Source: Tissierellales bacterium
GTDB taxonomy: Bacteria; Bacillota; Clostridia; Tissierellales; JASKZW01
Assembly (NCBI GenBank): GCA_030152145.1
Contig: JASLIL010000003.1
Location: 1-42,989, forward strand
DNA: 42,989 nucleotides
Direction: 5' to 3'
Shown here: piece after piece, positions 33,158 to 41,989 of the stretch
Position numbering within the stretch: the first letter of the stretch is position 1
Layout of the letters: every line of letters begins with the position of its first letter
Made by a program: the position numbers and the translations under genes
Notes under the pieces: model-generated
What the model saw: the letters and a program-made list of their open reading frames with translations, nothing else
Databases searched by the model: none
What the model was told of the DNA's origin: nothing

Positions 33158-34130
33158 TAACATCCTCCTGACTATTTAATAACTCCTTCCTCTTTTTCCT
33201 AAATTCTATTATAGGTAGATCCCCCTGAATTAAGTTCTCACCCATTCTAAGCTCACTCTTCTTAGGTAGTTGAGTTAAAACTACTCTTCTATCCTGATGA
33301 AGAACTAGACGATTAAATACATTTGAAAGTCCATTAACCAAGTCCTTAACTATAGGTAACTTTGCAAAACTTTGATAGAATCTCAAATAAATCATAGTAT
33401 TCTCTTCATCTATAGGAGCAAAAGCTGCCATAACCCTAACCTTATCAGAAATCCTATTTTGCCATATATTAGGCATATGATACTGTAGGCTATACAAGTC
33501 CCTATAGTTCTCAATCTCTCCTGGCTTTTCAGGCCTTTGACCATGATCCTTCTCGTTCTTAACATAAAAAGTCATAAGATCTCCATCCCACTCAACTACA
33601 GGTCCATTTACAAGCTTTTTTTCAGACCTACCTATAGTAGTTCTATGAACAAAAGGCAAATGAACTACATCCAGCTGATTTTCTGCCGCCCTAGTATAAT
33701 GTACATTCCAGGCCTCATTAAAACTAGAATATGTGAAGCCTGACTTTAAATCATCGAAAAAAGGTATTTGTGGTAAACTTTCCCTATCCTCTCCATACCA
33801 AAGCCATATAAAGCCATAGGCTTCTTCTACCCTATAGGAATGAACCCTAAAATTCTTACCTATCTTAGCCCCTCTTCCATTGGCTGGAATATGTACAACC
33901 TCCCCCTCTTTATTATACTCAAAACCATGGAAGGGACATTGAAGATTACCATCCTTTACTTCACCACAACTTAAAGAAGCACCTCTGTGACAACACTGAT
34001 CATATATACAGTGAACCTTACCAGCATCCCTCCACAAAACCAACTTCTCCGAAAGCCTAGTAACCCCTATGGTCCTGCCCTCCTTTAACTCCTTAGACTC
34101 TAAAATAGCATACCAGCAATTCTTAATCAT
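33141..34130 (-). CDS. Rieske non-haem iron oxygenase, alpha subunit type
   Basis: 329-residue ring-hydroxylating oxygenase-like protein. The N-terminal Rieske [2Fe-2S] domain has CCHRGASL and CPFHGFEY (about residues 40-65, C-x-H and C-x2-H ligands). The C-terminal domain has DVVHLPFVH, matching the D-x2-H-x4-H iron site of the family, so both centres look intact. ATG 34130 follows GGGGGA. The gene stands alone, with no reductase or ferredoxin gene beside it. These enzymes need O2, which is odd next to IorAB and other anaerobic features; it may act in O2 scavenging, in demethylation of a quaternary amine or aromatic, or under microaerobic conditions. Substrate unknown. Confidence 0.85.
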   Translation of the reverse strand: MIKNCWYAILESKELKEGRTIGVTRLSEKLVLWRDAGKVHCIYDQCCHRGASLSCGEVKDGNLQCPFHGFEYNKEGEVVHIPANGRGAKIGKNFRVHSYRVEEAYGFIWLWYGEDRESLPQIPFFDDLKSGFTYSSFNEAWNVHYTRAAENQLDVVHLPFVHRTTIGRSEKKLVNGPVVEWDGDLMTFYVKNEKDHGQRPEKPGEIENYRDLYSLQYHMPNIWQNRISDKVRVMAAFAPIDEENTMIYLRFYQSFAKLPIVKDLVNGLSNVFNRLVLHQDRRVVLTQLPKKSELRMGENLIQGDLPIIEFRKKRKELLNSQEDVKDRPK

Positions 34131-34207
34131 AAAAGTCCCCCTAACCAATTTCTAACTTTTAGTTTTAATCACACAGCTTATATATACCCCTCTATAATAA
34201 AATATAA

Positions 34208-34245
34208 AAAGGAGCAACTAAAATTTTCATCTTAGATGCTCCTAT
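34208..34245 (-). terminator. Terminator of the RelA/SpoT-domain gene
   Basis: Minus-strand stem GGAGCA / TGCTCC (34237-34242 with 34211-34216) plus flanking pairs, then a T-rich tract. Confidence 0.8.
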
Positions 34246-34257
34246 ACTAGGTCTAAT

Positions 34258-35607
34258 TTAAAGTTTCATATCCATATTCATTTCACTGGTAAAATACCCT
34301 ATATTCTCTCTCCACATACTATAGCAGGTAACCTTACTTAAAACTGTATTTACATTTTCATTTATAGCATCTACATTCTCCTTGGAAATAAACTCTATCT
34401 TTATCTTGCTCTGAAAATTTCTAGCAATAAGTCCCATAATATAGTTTATTATATCCAGTCTCTCCTCCTCATCAAACTTATCTAAAAGATCTTCATTATC
34501 CAAAAGATTATCTAGAAAACAATCTCTAGTATAGTAGACAAAGGCCTTGAAATCCTCTAGATGCCTGCCTGTTTCAAGCTCTGATATTATCTTGAAGAAA
34601 ATATTCCACTTAAAATCCTTGTTTATAACACTTAGGATAGACTCGCCTACAACCTCAGAAAAATGATCCTCATAGTCTATATCAGACTCTATTTCTATAT
34701 GGTCACCGAAGCTTATTTCATCCTCACCTATATGACTAATTTTTTCCATAATCTCTACAAAGTTGCTATCAGAGGAGCTAAACCTGTCCTCCCTTAAAAC
34801 ATAGGAGATAATAATGTCACAAACCTTCCTATAGTCTATTACAAACCCAAACTCCTTCTTGGTCATCTCAGAATATATTTCATATATAATCTTGGATAGG
34901 ATTCTCTCTATCTGAGCCCTGCTCTGCTCCCTGCTACTACTATCTATATCCACCAAATGATTGTTAAGAGTCATAAGCTGCTTATCAATCATAATAAGAC
35001 TTTCCATTAAATTATCCATCATATCCTTGAAAAGATCCTCTGTCAAAAGATACCTATAATTCTTATAAAGTATCTTGTGCTCTACCTCTCCCCAGAAAAC
35101 ATTTACCATGGACTTAACCTGCAGCTCAAAGTTTATATTTATCTCACCAAACCTATAAAGGCCATCTATCTTATATATGTAGAAGCCATTTTTTTGAGTC
35201 TGTGGCTGCTTATCACTTAATTTCAAAAGCAAATCCTGATTATTTTTATTGTAAAAATATCCCTCTAAATCCTCATCTTCCTCATTAAAGAACTTAAGAA
35301 TCTTCCTATATACATCTTCCTCATCCTCTATAAACCTACATTCCAACCTAACTCCTATAAGGTCAGATAGATTTCCAATAAGATTCTCTGGTGTCTTGTA
35401 CTTTAGGTAGAAGTCCTGCCTTAAAACCTTCTCCTTAATACTCTTAGTTGATTTAATTCTTGAACTTATATTGATAACATTGTCAAAAGGTAGAAAGTGA
35501 TCCTCAAAAAAATGTAATATTTCCTTGGAGCTCTCCCTTAACATAACCTTCTTCTCTTCCAATATTCCTATAGTTTCATCAATAAAGTCAAATATCTCAA
35601 GTCGCAT
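34258..35607 (-). CDS. Divergent RelA/SpoT-domain protein
   Basis: 449-residue protein whose first 210 residues match the (p)ppGpp synthetase fold. Visible elements are SSRIKSTKSIKEKV (about 46-60), LSDLIGVRLECRF (about 78-92), FELQVKSM (about 161-168) and GEVEHKILYK (about 171-180). The usual Y-x-S-x-H substrate motif is replaced by NGFYIYKIDGLYRF, so pyrophosphotransfer is not assured. There is no HD hydrolase, TGS or ACT domain. The remaining 240 residues are acidic and helical, of unknown function. ATG 35607 follows AAGGAGG. Single gene with terminator. Could be a small alarmone synthetase, a toxSAS-like enzyme (no antitoxin gene adjacent) or an inactive sensor. Confidence 0.75.
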   Translation of the reverse strand: MRLEIFDFIDETIGILEEKKVMLRESSKEILHFFEDHFLPFDNVINISSRIKSTKSIKEKVLRQDFYLKYKTPENLIGNLSDLIGVRLECRFIEDEEDVYRKILKFFNEEDEDLEGYFYNKNNQDLLLKLSDKQPQTQKNGFYIYKIDGLYRFGEININFELQVKSMVNVFWGEVEHKILYKNYRYLLTEDLFKDMMDNLMESLIMIDKQLMTLNNHLVDIDSSSREQSRAQIERILSKIIYEIYSEMTKKEFGFVIDYRKVCDIIISYVLREDRFSSSDSNFVEIMEKISHIGEDEISFGDHIEIESDIDYEDHFSEVVGESILSVINKDFKWNIFFKIISELETGRHLEDFKAFVYYTRDCFLDNLLDNEDLLDKFDEEERLDIINYIMGLIARNFQSKIKIEFISKENVDAINENVNTVLSKVTCYSMWRENIGYFTSEMNMDMKL

Positions 35608-35743
35608 AAAAGTTCCTCCTTGTCAGATACTGAAAACAAGCCTATAGTTATTATAACCTATTTAGAAGATTAATTATAAGGGATTAATTATTTTTTTAAA
35701 ATATGATATATTAGAATATAGACAGAAAAGGGAGGTATTAAAA

Positions 35744-36574
35744 ATGAAAAGAAAAATTAGAGTTTCTCTAGTCCTCTTGCTGCTAATTATAATTCCACAA
35801 CTCTCTCTGGCAGCACCTGTTCAAAGAGGACCCATAAGACAGGAATACATCAATGTACAAGGAAAAACCTATAAGCTACCAGTCCTTATGTACCATCACA
35901 TTCTAAGGGATAAGGACATTAAAAGCCAAAACCTTCAAAGAAATTCCTCTATAATATCCCTAGAACAATTTGAAAGGCAAATAAAGTATCTTCATGATCA
36001 GAACTTCTACACTGCCAGCCTAGAAGAACTAGAGCTATTTCTTGAAAACAAGGCTCAATTTCCTAAAAAAACAGTCTTTATAACCTTTGATGATGGCTAT
36101 CTTTCAAATCTAGAATATGCCTATCCCATACTAAAAAAATACAATATGAGGGCCAGCATATTTACAGTAGGAAGCTATATAGACTTTGACGGACAGGAAG
36201 ACTTTAACCCTAAAAAGCTACAATTTATAGCTAGGGATCAAATGGATAAATATAGTGATGTCTTTGACTACCAAAGTCATAGCTACAAACATCACCGAAA
36301 ATTTAATGGAAAGCCAGCCCTTACCATAGGAACAGATATGGGCCTGGCCAATGACCACAAGAAAATGGAAGAGCTAATCCATCCTAAATACATAGCCTAT
36401 CCCTACGGAGCCTATAACGGAAGGGTAATAAATATCTTAAAATCCCAGGGTTATAAACTAGGTTTCACCATAGAAAAAGGCTATGTAACCAAAGATACAG
36501 ATCCTTTTAGGATTCCTCGCTTTGGAATAAATCCCTGGACCAGCTTTTCAGACTTTAAAAAAATAGTAAACTAA
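35744..36574 (+). CDS. Secreted polysaccharide deacetylase (CE4)
   Basis: 276-residue exported enzyme of carbohydrate esterase family 4. The signal peptide (KRKIRVSLVLLLLIIIPQLS) ends near AAP at residue 25. The NodB domain has TFDDGY (about 110-115, catalytic base and metal Asp), the His motif QSHSYKHH (about 179) and AYPYGAYNG. It probably removes acetyl groups from peptidoglycan or another surface glycan, which protects against lysozyme in related organisms. ATG 35744 follows GGGAGG. It is the only plus-strand gene in this part, flanked by the S8 protease gene on the other strand. Confidence 0.9.
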   Translation: MKRKIRVSLVLLLLIIIPQLSLAAPVQRGPIRQEYINVQGKTYKLPVLMYHHILRDKDIKSQNLQRNSSIISLEQFERQIKYLHDQNFYTASLEELELFLENKAQFPKKTVFITFDDGYLSNLEYAYPILKKYNMRASIFTVGSYIDFDGQEDFNPKKLQFIARDQMDKYSDVFDYQSHSYKHHRKFNGKPALTIGTDMGLANDHKKMEELIHPKYIAYPYGAYNGRVINILKSQGYKLGFTIEKGYVTKDTDPFRIPRFGINPWTSFSDFKKIVN

Positions 36575-36598
36575 AGAAGCAGCCAAAAGGCTGCTTCT
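36575..36598. terminator. Bidirectional terminator, deacetylase and S8 protease
   Basis: Arms AGAAGCAGCC and GGCTGCTTCT around AAAA. T-runs are short on both sides but both convergent genes end here. Confidence 0.75.
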
Positions 36599-39500
36599 AC
36601 TTTTGTCTAGGATTTAAGTCTAAGCCGTTAAGGTCCAAGACCCTCCCCTTCTCATCATAGACCTTAAGAACCAAAGACCCTGCCTTGTCTGGCACAGGTA
36701 GGAGAAAATACTTCTCACTAGTTCTATATTCCCTATCTCCTATAATTATTCCAAAACTATAAAAGTCCCCGTCATAATCATAGGTAAGCTCCATAGTCGA
36801 TCCAACCAAGGGCCTAGTAGTACTAGCTATCATATTTAACTTAGATTCTGATCTATCAACTATAGTAAAGTCCTTGCTAGTCTTATTAAGACTATGATCA
36901 TAGGCTACTAATCTGGCTCTGTAAACTGGACCTCCACCCTTAGGCAACTTAAACCTAAGCTCATACAAATCTCCAGACTTATTAGGATAGTGAAAGTAAG
37001 TTCCATCTAAAGCTTGAACCTTCCCATCATCAACTATAATTTCAAAGGCCAAGACCCCAGTTAAGTTGTCCTCTGCCTCTACCTTTAAAAGAAGATTCTC
37101 TCCTGAGCTAAAAATATAGTCATCAAGATTTAAACTTGGAGCTGTCTTATCTACATAGACAGGAAGGAGATAGCTATTTCTCCCAGCTTGGGACTTAAAG
37201 CTATAGTTTATATAATACTCTCCCTCATCAGCCTCCACCAAACTGTCATCCTTCATTAATTTACCATCCCACCTGCAAACATCATAAACCTCTCCATCTG
37301 GTGCATCCATGCCATAAGTCTTCCCTATAAATTTAATCCTAGCAATATTTCTCAAAGTCTGCCTTCTAGTATCCACTAACTTAAAGGAAAAATCCTCTAG
37401 ATCCCTAAAGGCATTTAAAGACTGAACCAGCTGACTATATCCATCTTCCGACTCAGGATTTATACTAACCTTTCCCTTAAAGTCTTCTAACTCCAGCCTT
37501 CCATCTATATTTCTCACAGCCTTAAGCCTAGTTTTCCCAGTATAGGAAGTTAGAGTCTCCCTAGGGTTATCCAGTTTTTTCTGACCTTCATAGTCCCCAT
37601 AAAAACCCATATAGGCCAGGGAAAGAGAAGGATAATCACCCTGGCTCTTAAAGAAAATAAAGCCCTCTATAAAGTTGTCTTCTAAAACCGATGGTCCCAA
37701 CCTAAGTCTAGCCTTCAACTCCCTAGTCTCCCCAGGTCCTAAAACTATAGTATCCTCTTTAAGCTCAAGACTAGAATCCTCAAGAACTATATTATAGGGC
37801 TCCTGATTTCTGCTAGTCCCTATCTCCCTATAAACCTTAGGCTTATCTATCTTAAACTCCAGGACCTCCTGACCTAAATTTTCCATATATATGCTAAATT
37901 CTTCCTCATCAGAAATTTCCCCCAAAGAAATATTAAAACCACTATCTCCATAAACTATGGCCTCCGTCCTTAAGGCCCTATAGGCATTTATAAGACCTGC
38001 ACCCTGCTTTCTAGGAGAATAGGGGACTCCTAAGCTATATTGAGGGCTGGCTGTATTCATAAGAATCCCCTTTATAAGTTCCGCTTCTTCAAAGTTTTTA
38101 GACTTTAAATTCTCCCTCCTAATCTGCTCCTTTAAGATCAAGGACATAGAGGAAACTTGACCTACAGCCATAGATGTACCTGACATACTCTTATAGCTAT
38201 TACCATTTATGGTTGAATAAACATTTCCTCCTATAGCAGACAAATCAGGCTTTAAATTAAGGTCTTCTCCAGGCCCCCAAGATGAAAAATAGGATAGCTT
38301 CTTATAGCTACTATAACCTTCAAAGATCTCTTCACTAAAATTAAAAACCTTAGACTCCAAGGAGCCTATCCTCTTAAAATCCTCTCTCTTAAGTTGACCA
38401 TAAAAGTAATCACCATCCAGATTCCAATCCTTATAAAAATCATCTGTAAGAAAAAGAAAACCAGCTAAATTTTTTTCCTTGGCCAAGGTCATCTCCCCTC
38501 TATAGTCTTCCTCTGAATCCAATACTAATATAGTCCTTTGTGGATTCTCCAAATCCTCTAAGTCACTAATTATATTGTAGTCTCCCTTTAGCTTTAAGCT
38601 ATCTCCATAGTAACTATAGGGAAGCCTTCTCTCCCTCCCTTCAAACTGGAAAATCAAACTAGGATAGGTCTCCCTACTATTATCTACAGAAGCCACCTGA
38701 ATTACATCTTTAGGAAGTTTAGATATAGTAGAGGTATCATATATTCCCCTATACTTATTGGGATAGCTACTAAAACTTTTATTTCCAGCAGAGCCTACCA
38801 CCAAAACCCCCATATCTAAGGCATTCTCTATAGCCCTATAAAAGCCATCCCTCCTCATATTTTCATAACCCAAACTAAGATTAATCACATCTGCCCCTAA
38901 GATTACACTATCCTCCAAGGCCTTTATAAGATCTGCCTCAGAACTAGGAACTCCCTGTCTATTAGAAAAAACCTTCATAGAAAGAATCTGAGCTTCTGGA
39001 GCCAGGCCCTTAAGCTCACCATTAGCTCCGATAATTCCTGCTATATGCATGCCATGCATATAGGTCTTGCTCCATATGTTTCCATCCTTAATATCCCTAG
39101 GATTTTCATCTATATAATTAACCCCATAGGGCACCTTATCTGTAAAAAATCCTCCCTTCAAACCATAGTCTTTAGTGAGCTTCTCCACCTTCCTCCTATC
39201 AAGCTTCATCTTAGAGCTATTAAGAACCATATCCTTATGCCTATAGTCCAGCCCTGAATCTATAAGAGCCAAAACCATTCCCTCACCTCTATAGGGAAAA
39301 CTTTCATAGGCCCTATCAAGACCTATGCTTCTATTAGAATATGTCATATCCATAAAGGCACTACCCGCCTCCCTAATCTTAAATCCATCTCCCTGCCAAT
39401 CCAAGATACTATCCTGAGAACTTTCAAAGGCCAGGCCATTTAAAAGATAGCTATATCTATAGGACAATTTGAAAAACCTATCCTTCCCAGCTAATACTTC

Positions 39501-39659
39501 TAAAAAGGCAGTCTGTTCATCCTCGATAACCTCTCTATCTCCACCCTCAGAAATAGAAGGACTCTTAAATTCTACTATATAGGTCCTTCTGGAACTTCCA
39601 GCTCCCATGGAAAAAATCAAAGCCAAAAGTCCAAGAAAGACAAGTATTTTCTTCTTCAT
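36597..39659 (-). CDS. Secreted S8 subtilisin-like protease with PA and Fn3-like domains
   Basis: 1020-residue exported protease of the C5a-peptidase/lactocepin kind. Signal peptide at residues 1-22. Catalytic residues by position: Asp134 (ALIDSG), His202 in HGMH, oxyanion Asn293 (SAGN) and Ser496 (SGTSMA). The usual HGTH motif reads HGMH; the catalytic His itself is kept. A PA-like insert lies at about 330-450. Beta-sandwich domains follow: an Fn3-like domain at about 570-690 and further ones to the end. No LPxTG, SLH or membrane anchor is visible at the C terminus, so it is probably released. ATG 39659 follows GGGGAG. It acts with the M6 proteases in external protein breakdown. Confidence 0.88.
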   Translation of the reverse strand: MKKKILVFLGLLALIFSMGAGSSRRTYIVEFKSPSISEGGDREVIEDEQTAFLEVLAGKDRFFKLSYRYSYLLNGLAFESSQDSILDWQGDGFKIREAGSAFMDMTYSNRSIGLDRAYESFPYRGEGMVLALIDSGLDYRHKDMVLNSSKMKLDRRKVEKLTKDYGLKGGFFTDKVPYGVNYIDENPRDIKDGNIWSKTYMHGMHIAGIIGANGELKGLAPEAQILSMKVFSNRQGVPSSEADLIKALEDSVILGADVINLSLGYENMRRDGFYRAIENALDMGVLVVGSAGNKSFSSYPNKYRGIYDTSTISKLPKDVIQVASVDNSRETYPSLIFQFEGRERRLPYSYYGDSLKLKGDYNIISDLEDLENPQRTILVLDSEEDYRGEMTLAKEKNLAGFLFLTDDFYKDWNLDGDYFYGQLKREDFKRIGSLESKVFNFSEEIFEGYSSYKKLSYFSSWGPGEDLNLKPDLSAIGGNVYSTINGNSYKSMSGTSMAVGQVSSMSLILKEQIRRENLKSKNFEEAELIKGILMNTASPQYSLGVPYSPRKQGAGLINAYRALRTEAIVYGDSGFNISLGEISDEEEFSIYMENLGQEVLEFKIDKPKVYREIGTSRNQEPYNIVLEDSSLELKEDTIVLGPGETRELKARLRLGPSVLEDNFIEGFIFFKSQGDYPSLSLAYMGFYGDYEGQKKLDNPRETLTSYTGKTRLKAVRNIDGRLELEDFKGKVSINPESEDGYSQLVQSLNAFRDLEDFSFKLVDTRRQTLRNIARIKFIGKTYGMDAPDGEVYDVCRWDGKLMKDDSLVEADEGEYYINYSFKSQAGRNSYLLPVYVDKTAPSLNLDDYIFSSGENLLLKVEAEDNLTGVLAFEIIVDDGKVQALDGTYFHYPNKSGDLYELRFKLPKGGGPVYRARLVAYDHSLNKTSKDFTIVDRSESKLNMIASTTRPLVGSTMELTYDYDGDFYSFGIIIGDREYRTSEKYFLLPVPDKAGSLVLKVYDEKGRVLDLNGLDLNPRQK

Positions 39660-39675
39660 AAAAATCTCCCCATAA

Positions 39676-39706
39676 AAAAAGATTAGCCAGTTTCCCAGCT
39701 AATCTT
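39676..39706 (-). terminator. Terminator of the glucosaminidase gene
   Basis: Arms AAGATTAGC / GCTAATCTT (39679-39687 with 39698-39706), T-run on the minus strand. Directly after the gene's stop. Confidence 0.82.
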
Positions 39707-39707
39707 A

Positions 39708-40292
39708 TTATATCCTATTCTTCAACCTATATAACATAGTAACTACTTCCTCCCTAGTAGCAGTTGACTTAGGTCTAGTTCCATCACTAATCCCCAAGCT
39801 CTTGGCCCACTTCCAAGACTCCCTAGCCCAAAAGCTAGGTCCATCAAATTTATCATAGCTATCTAAACCATACTCCTCAATAATAGCTATAAGCTTGGCT
39901 GAATACCTAGGATCAGTAGCATAACCTGCCTCCCTAACCCTCAAAGCAGCCTCCCTATAGTTCTTGGCCTTTAAAACATGCCTATACCTAGTGGCAGATG
40001 ACAATAGCCTATGATAGTCCCTTATACTGTCCTCAATAGAATCATAAACACGAAACTCATCTATAATCTTGATCTTCTTCCCTCCAATATGTTCATGAGT
40101 AAAAACCTTCCTAGTCTTTCCCTTCCAACTACTGCCCTTCTTAATCCCAAAAATATTATTACCTATAGGATTTCTGCCCCAATTTGACTCCAATATAGCC
40201 TGGGCCATAGTTAAGCTAGCTAAAATATTGTATTTTTCCTGGCCCTCCCTAGCTACTGGAGCAATCCTCTTTATAAATTTTTCTCTATACAT
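39708..40292 (-). CDS. Glucosaminidase-domain autolysin with one SLH repeat
   Basis: 194-residue protein. Residues about 5-150 are a glucosaminidase (FlgJ/LytG-like) domain with the catalytic Glu in QAILESNWGRN (about residue 35) and the lysozyme-like NNIFGIKKG. Residues about 155-194 form a single SLH-like repeat (FWARESWKWAKSLGISDG, ATREEVVTMLYRL). No signal peptide can be seen, although the SLH part would only work outside the cell. It may leave by lysis, or an upstream partner may export it. ATG 40292 follows AGGAGG, which is part of a hairpin. It lies 42 bp after an ECF ATPase gene. Confidence 0.8.
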   Translation of the reverse strand: MYREKFIKRIAPVAREGQEKYNILASLTMAQAILESNWGRNPIGNNIFGIKKGSSWKGKTRKVFTHEHIGGKKIKIIDEFRVYDSIEDSIRDYHRLLSSATRYRHVLKAKNYREAALRVREAGYATDPRYSAKLIAIIEEYGLDSYDKFDGPSFWARESWKWAKSLGISDGTRPKSTATREEVVTMLYRLKNRI

Positions 40293-40333
40293 AAAAGCAC
40301 CTCCTACTATATATATAGTTTTTAGGTGCTTTT
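40293..40333 (-). promoter_or_regulatory. Hairpin covering the glucosaminidase ribosome binding site
   Basis: Arms AAAAGCACCT (40293-40302) and AGGTGCTTTT (40324-40333), with an inner palindrome ACTATATATATAGT (40306-40319). On the minus-strand RNA the 3' arm contains part of the AGGAGG site immediately before ATG 40292. It can act as a weak terminator for the ECF genes and could also hide the ribosome binding site. Confidence 0.6.
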
Positions 40334-40334
40334 T

Positions 40335-41132
40335 TTACCAATGCTTTATGGAATTAATAAAACTATCTATATCATAAATCCCCTCTAGGTCCAAAACATC
40401 CTTAGCCAGAGAATTTAATCTAGGTCGCTTAATACCAGTCCTAGACAAGACTTCCTCCCTAAAAACCTCCTCTTTCGACCCAAAGAAATGACCCAAATCA
40501 TTATCCAAAATCAAAATCTTATCTGACGCCTTATAAAGAAACTCTATGTCATTGGAAGCTATAACCAAGGTCTTAGACTCCTTCTGAAGCTCCTCAATAA
40601 CCTTAAAAACTATCCTTCTCTCATCCCAATCCAAGCCAGACATAGGCTCATCTAAAAGTAAAATATCAAAATCGCATACAAGCTCTGAACCAATAGTCAA
40701 AAGCCTCTTATCTGTATAGGACAGATTCATAGGATCATCCTTAAGCTTATCCTCCAACTCCATCAAAGCAGCCACTCTGCCAACCATAGACTCCACATAA
40801 TAATCTGGTGCCTTAGCCTGTCTCAAGGCAAAAGCCAATTCATCATAAACAGTCTTACAAAATATCTCCTCTGTAGGATTCTGAAATACTATACTAACCC
40901 ACTTGGAAAGGTAGGCCGGCCCATAGTCCTTACTATTAAACAGATTTATATACACATCCCCAGACCTTGGCTTTAAAAAGCCGGCTAAAAGCTTCAATAA
41001 AGTTGACTTTCCCGCACCAGTCCTAGCTGTAATACCTAAAACCTCCCCCTCATCCAAGCTAAAGCTAAGATTCTCTAAAATCTTAAAACCCTTTACACTA
41101 TAGTTTAAATTTTGAACCTCTATAATACTCAT
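40335..41132 (-). CDS. ecfA: ECF transporter ATPase (A component)
   Basis: 265-residue ABC ATPase of the CbiO/EcfA group. Walker A GITARTGAGKST (about 34-45), Q-loop VFQNPTEE (about 86) and Walker B ILLLDEPMSGLD (about 158-169) are present. The signature motif reads LSYTDKR instead of LSGGQ, and the switch His region reads ASNDIEFL, with Asn where His is expected. The C-terminal extension is typical of ECF ATPases. With the second ATPase and EcfT it would power uptake of vitamins or metals through separate S components, none of which is in the window. It lies 5 bp after the preceding ATPase gene. Confidence 0.85.
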   Translation of the reverse strand: MSIIEVQNLNYSVKGFKILENLSFSLDEGEVLGITARTGAGKSTLLKLLAGFLKPRSGDVYINLFNSKDYGPAYLSKWVSIVFQNPTEEIFCKTVYDELAFALRQAKAPDYYVESMVGRVAALMELEDKLKDDPMNLSYTDKRLLTIGSELVCDFDILLLDEPMSGLDWDERRIVFKVIEELQKESKTLVIASNDIEFLYKASDKILILDNDLGHFFGSKEEVFREEVLSRTGIKRPRLNSLAKDVLDLEGIYDIDSFINSIKHW

Positions 41133-41137
41133 AAACT

Positions 41138-41989
41138 TTATTCATCCCCTTCAAGTAATTCCCTAAGAAGTCTAAGTTGGTCCTCATAGGATATTGGAAT
41201 CTCATCTATAGGATAGCCCTCTTTTTTAAGTCTCTGAAAAAGCATTATATTATCTGGTATAACTAAGCCATAATGTTCTATAAGCTTATTACAAAGCACA
41301 TCCTCAGCTCTTCCAAGCATAACCAATCTTCCCTTGTAAAGCACTCCTATAAAATCAGCCAGCTCTCCCATATCCCTTATATCAGACTCTAAAATAAGGA
41401 AGGACTTACCCTGATTCTTCATCTTTTCTATCTTCCCATAGAATCTAGCCCTCATTCCATAGTCCAGCTCACTAAAGGCCTCATCTAAAATATAAAAGTC
41501 CTGGTCCATAGCCAGGCTAGATATAAGACTTAGAATCTGCCTCTCTCCAGCTGAAAGCTTATTAGGATCCTCATACCTTTTGGAATAAAGATTAAACTCC
41601 TCTAGAATCTCATCGGTCTTTTTAATAATATGATTCCTGCTCTCCCCAATATTCTCCAAGCCAAAGCTAACCTCATCATAAACCGTAGTCATTATACTTC
41701 TACTCTGATTATAGGAATTTTCAAGTACGATTCCCATAAAATTAGCTAGATCACCAAACTTCCACTCCCTAAAATTCTTACCATCCAGCTCTATATCTCC
41801 CAGAACTCTCCCCTTTTCTAATCTAGGTATAAAACCTCTTAGGGCCTTACTAAGACTGGTTTTACCACTATTATTAGTACCTATAATAGCCAAAGTCTGA
41901 CCCTTCTTTAGGGAAAAGTTTATATTATCCAAGATTTTTTCATTTGTCTCATTATATAGATACAAATTATCTACACTTAAAATATCCAT
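41138..41989 (-). CDS. ecfA: ECF transporter ATPase (A' component)
   Basis: 283-residue ABC ATPase of the same group. Walker A GTNNSGKTS (about 37-45), signature LSAGERQ (about 144) and Walker B FYILDEAFSELD (about 164-175) are intact. The Q-loop reads VLENSYNQ, with Glu in place of the conserved Gln, and the switch region reads LESDIRDM with Ser in place of His. ATG 41989 follows GGGAGG with eight bases between; the in-frame TTG at 41995 sits too close to that site. It overlaps ecfT by 13 bases. It probably forms a heterodimer with the other ATPase. Confidence 0.85.
   Translation of the reverse strand: MDILSVDNLYLYNETNEKILDNINFSLKKGQTLAIIGTNNSGKTSLSKALRGFIPRLEKGRVLGDIELDGKNFREWKFGDLANFMGIVLENSYNQSRSIMTTVYDEVSFGLENIGESRNHIIKKTDEILEEFNLYSKRYEDPNKLSAGERQILSLISSLAMDQDFYILDEAFSELDYGMRARFYGKIEKMKNQGKSFLILESDIRDMGELADFIGVLYKGRLVMLGRAEDVLCNKLIEHYGLVIPDNIMLFQRLKKEGYPIDEIPISYEDQLRLLRELLEGDE

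Noticed and set aside
34258..35743. Toxin-antitoxin pair around the RelA/SpoT-fold gene
   Set aside because: No small gene adjoins it; the upstream neighbour is a polysaccharide deacetylase on the other strand and a terminator follows the gene.
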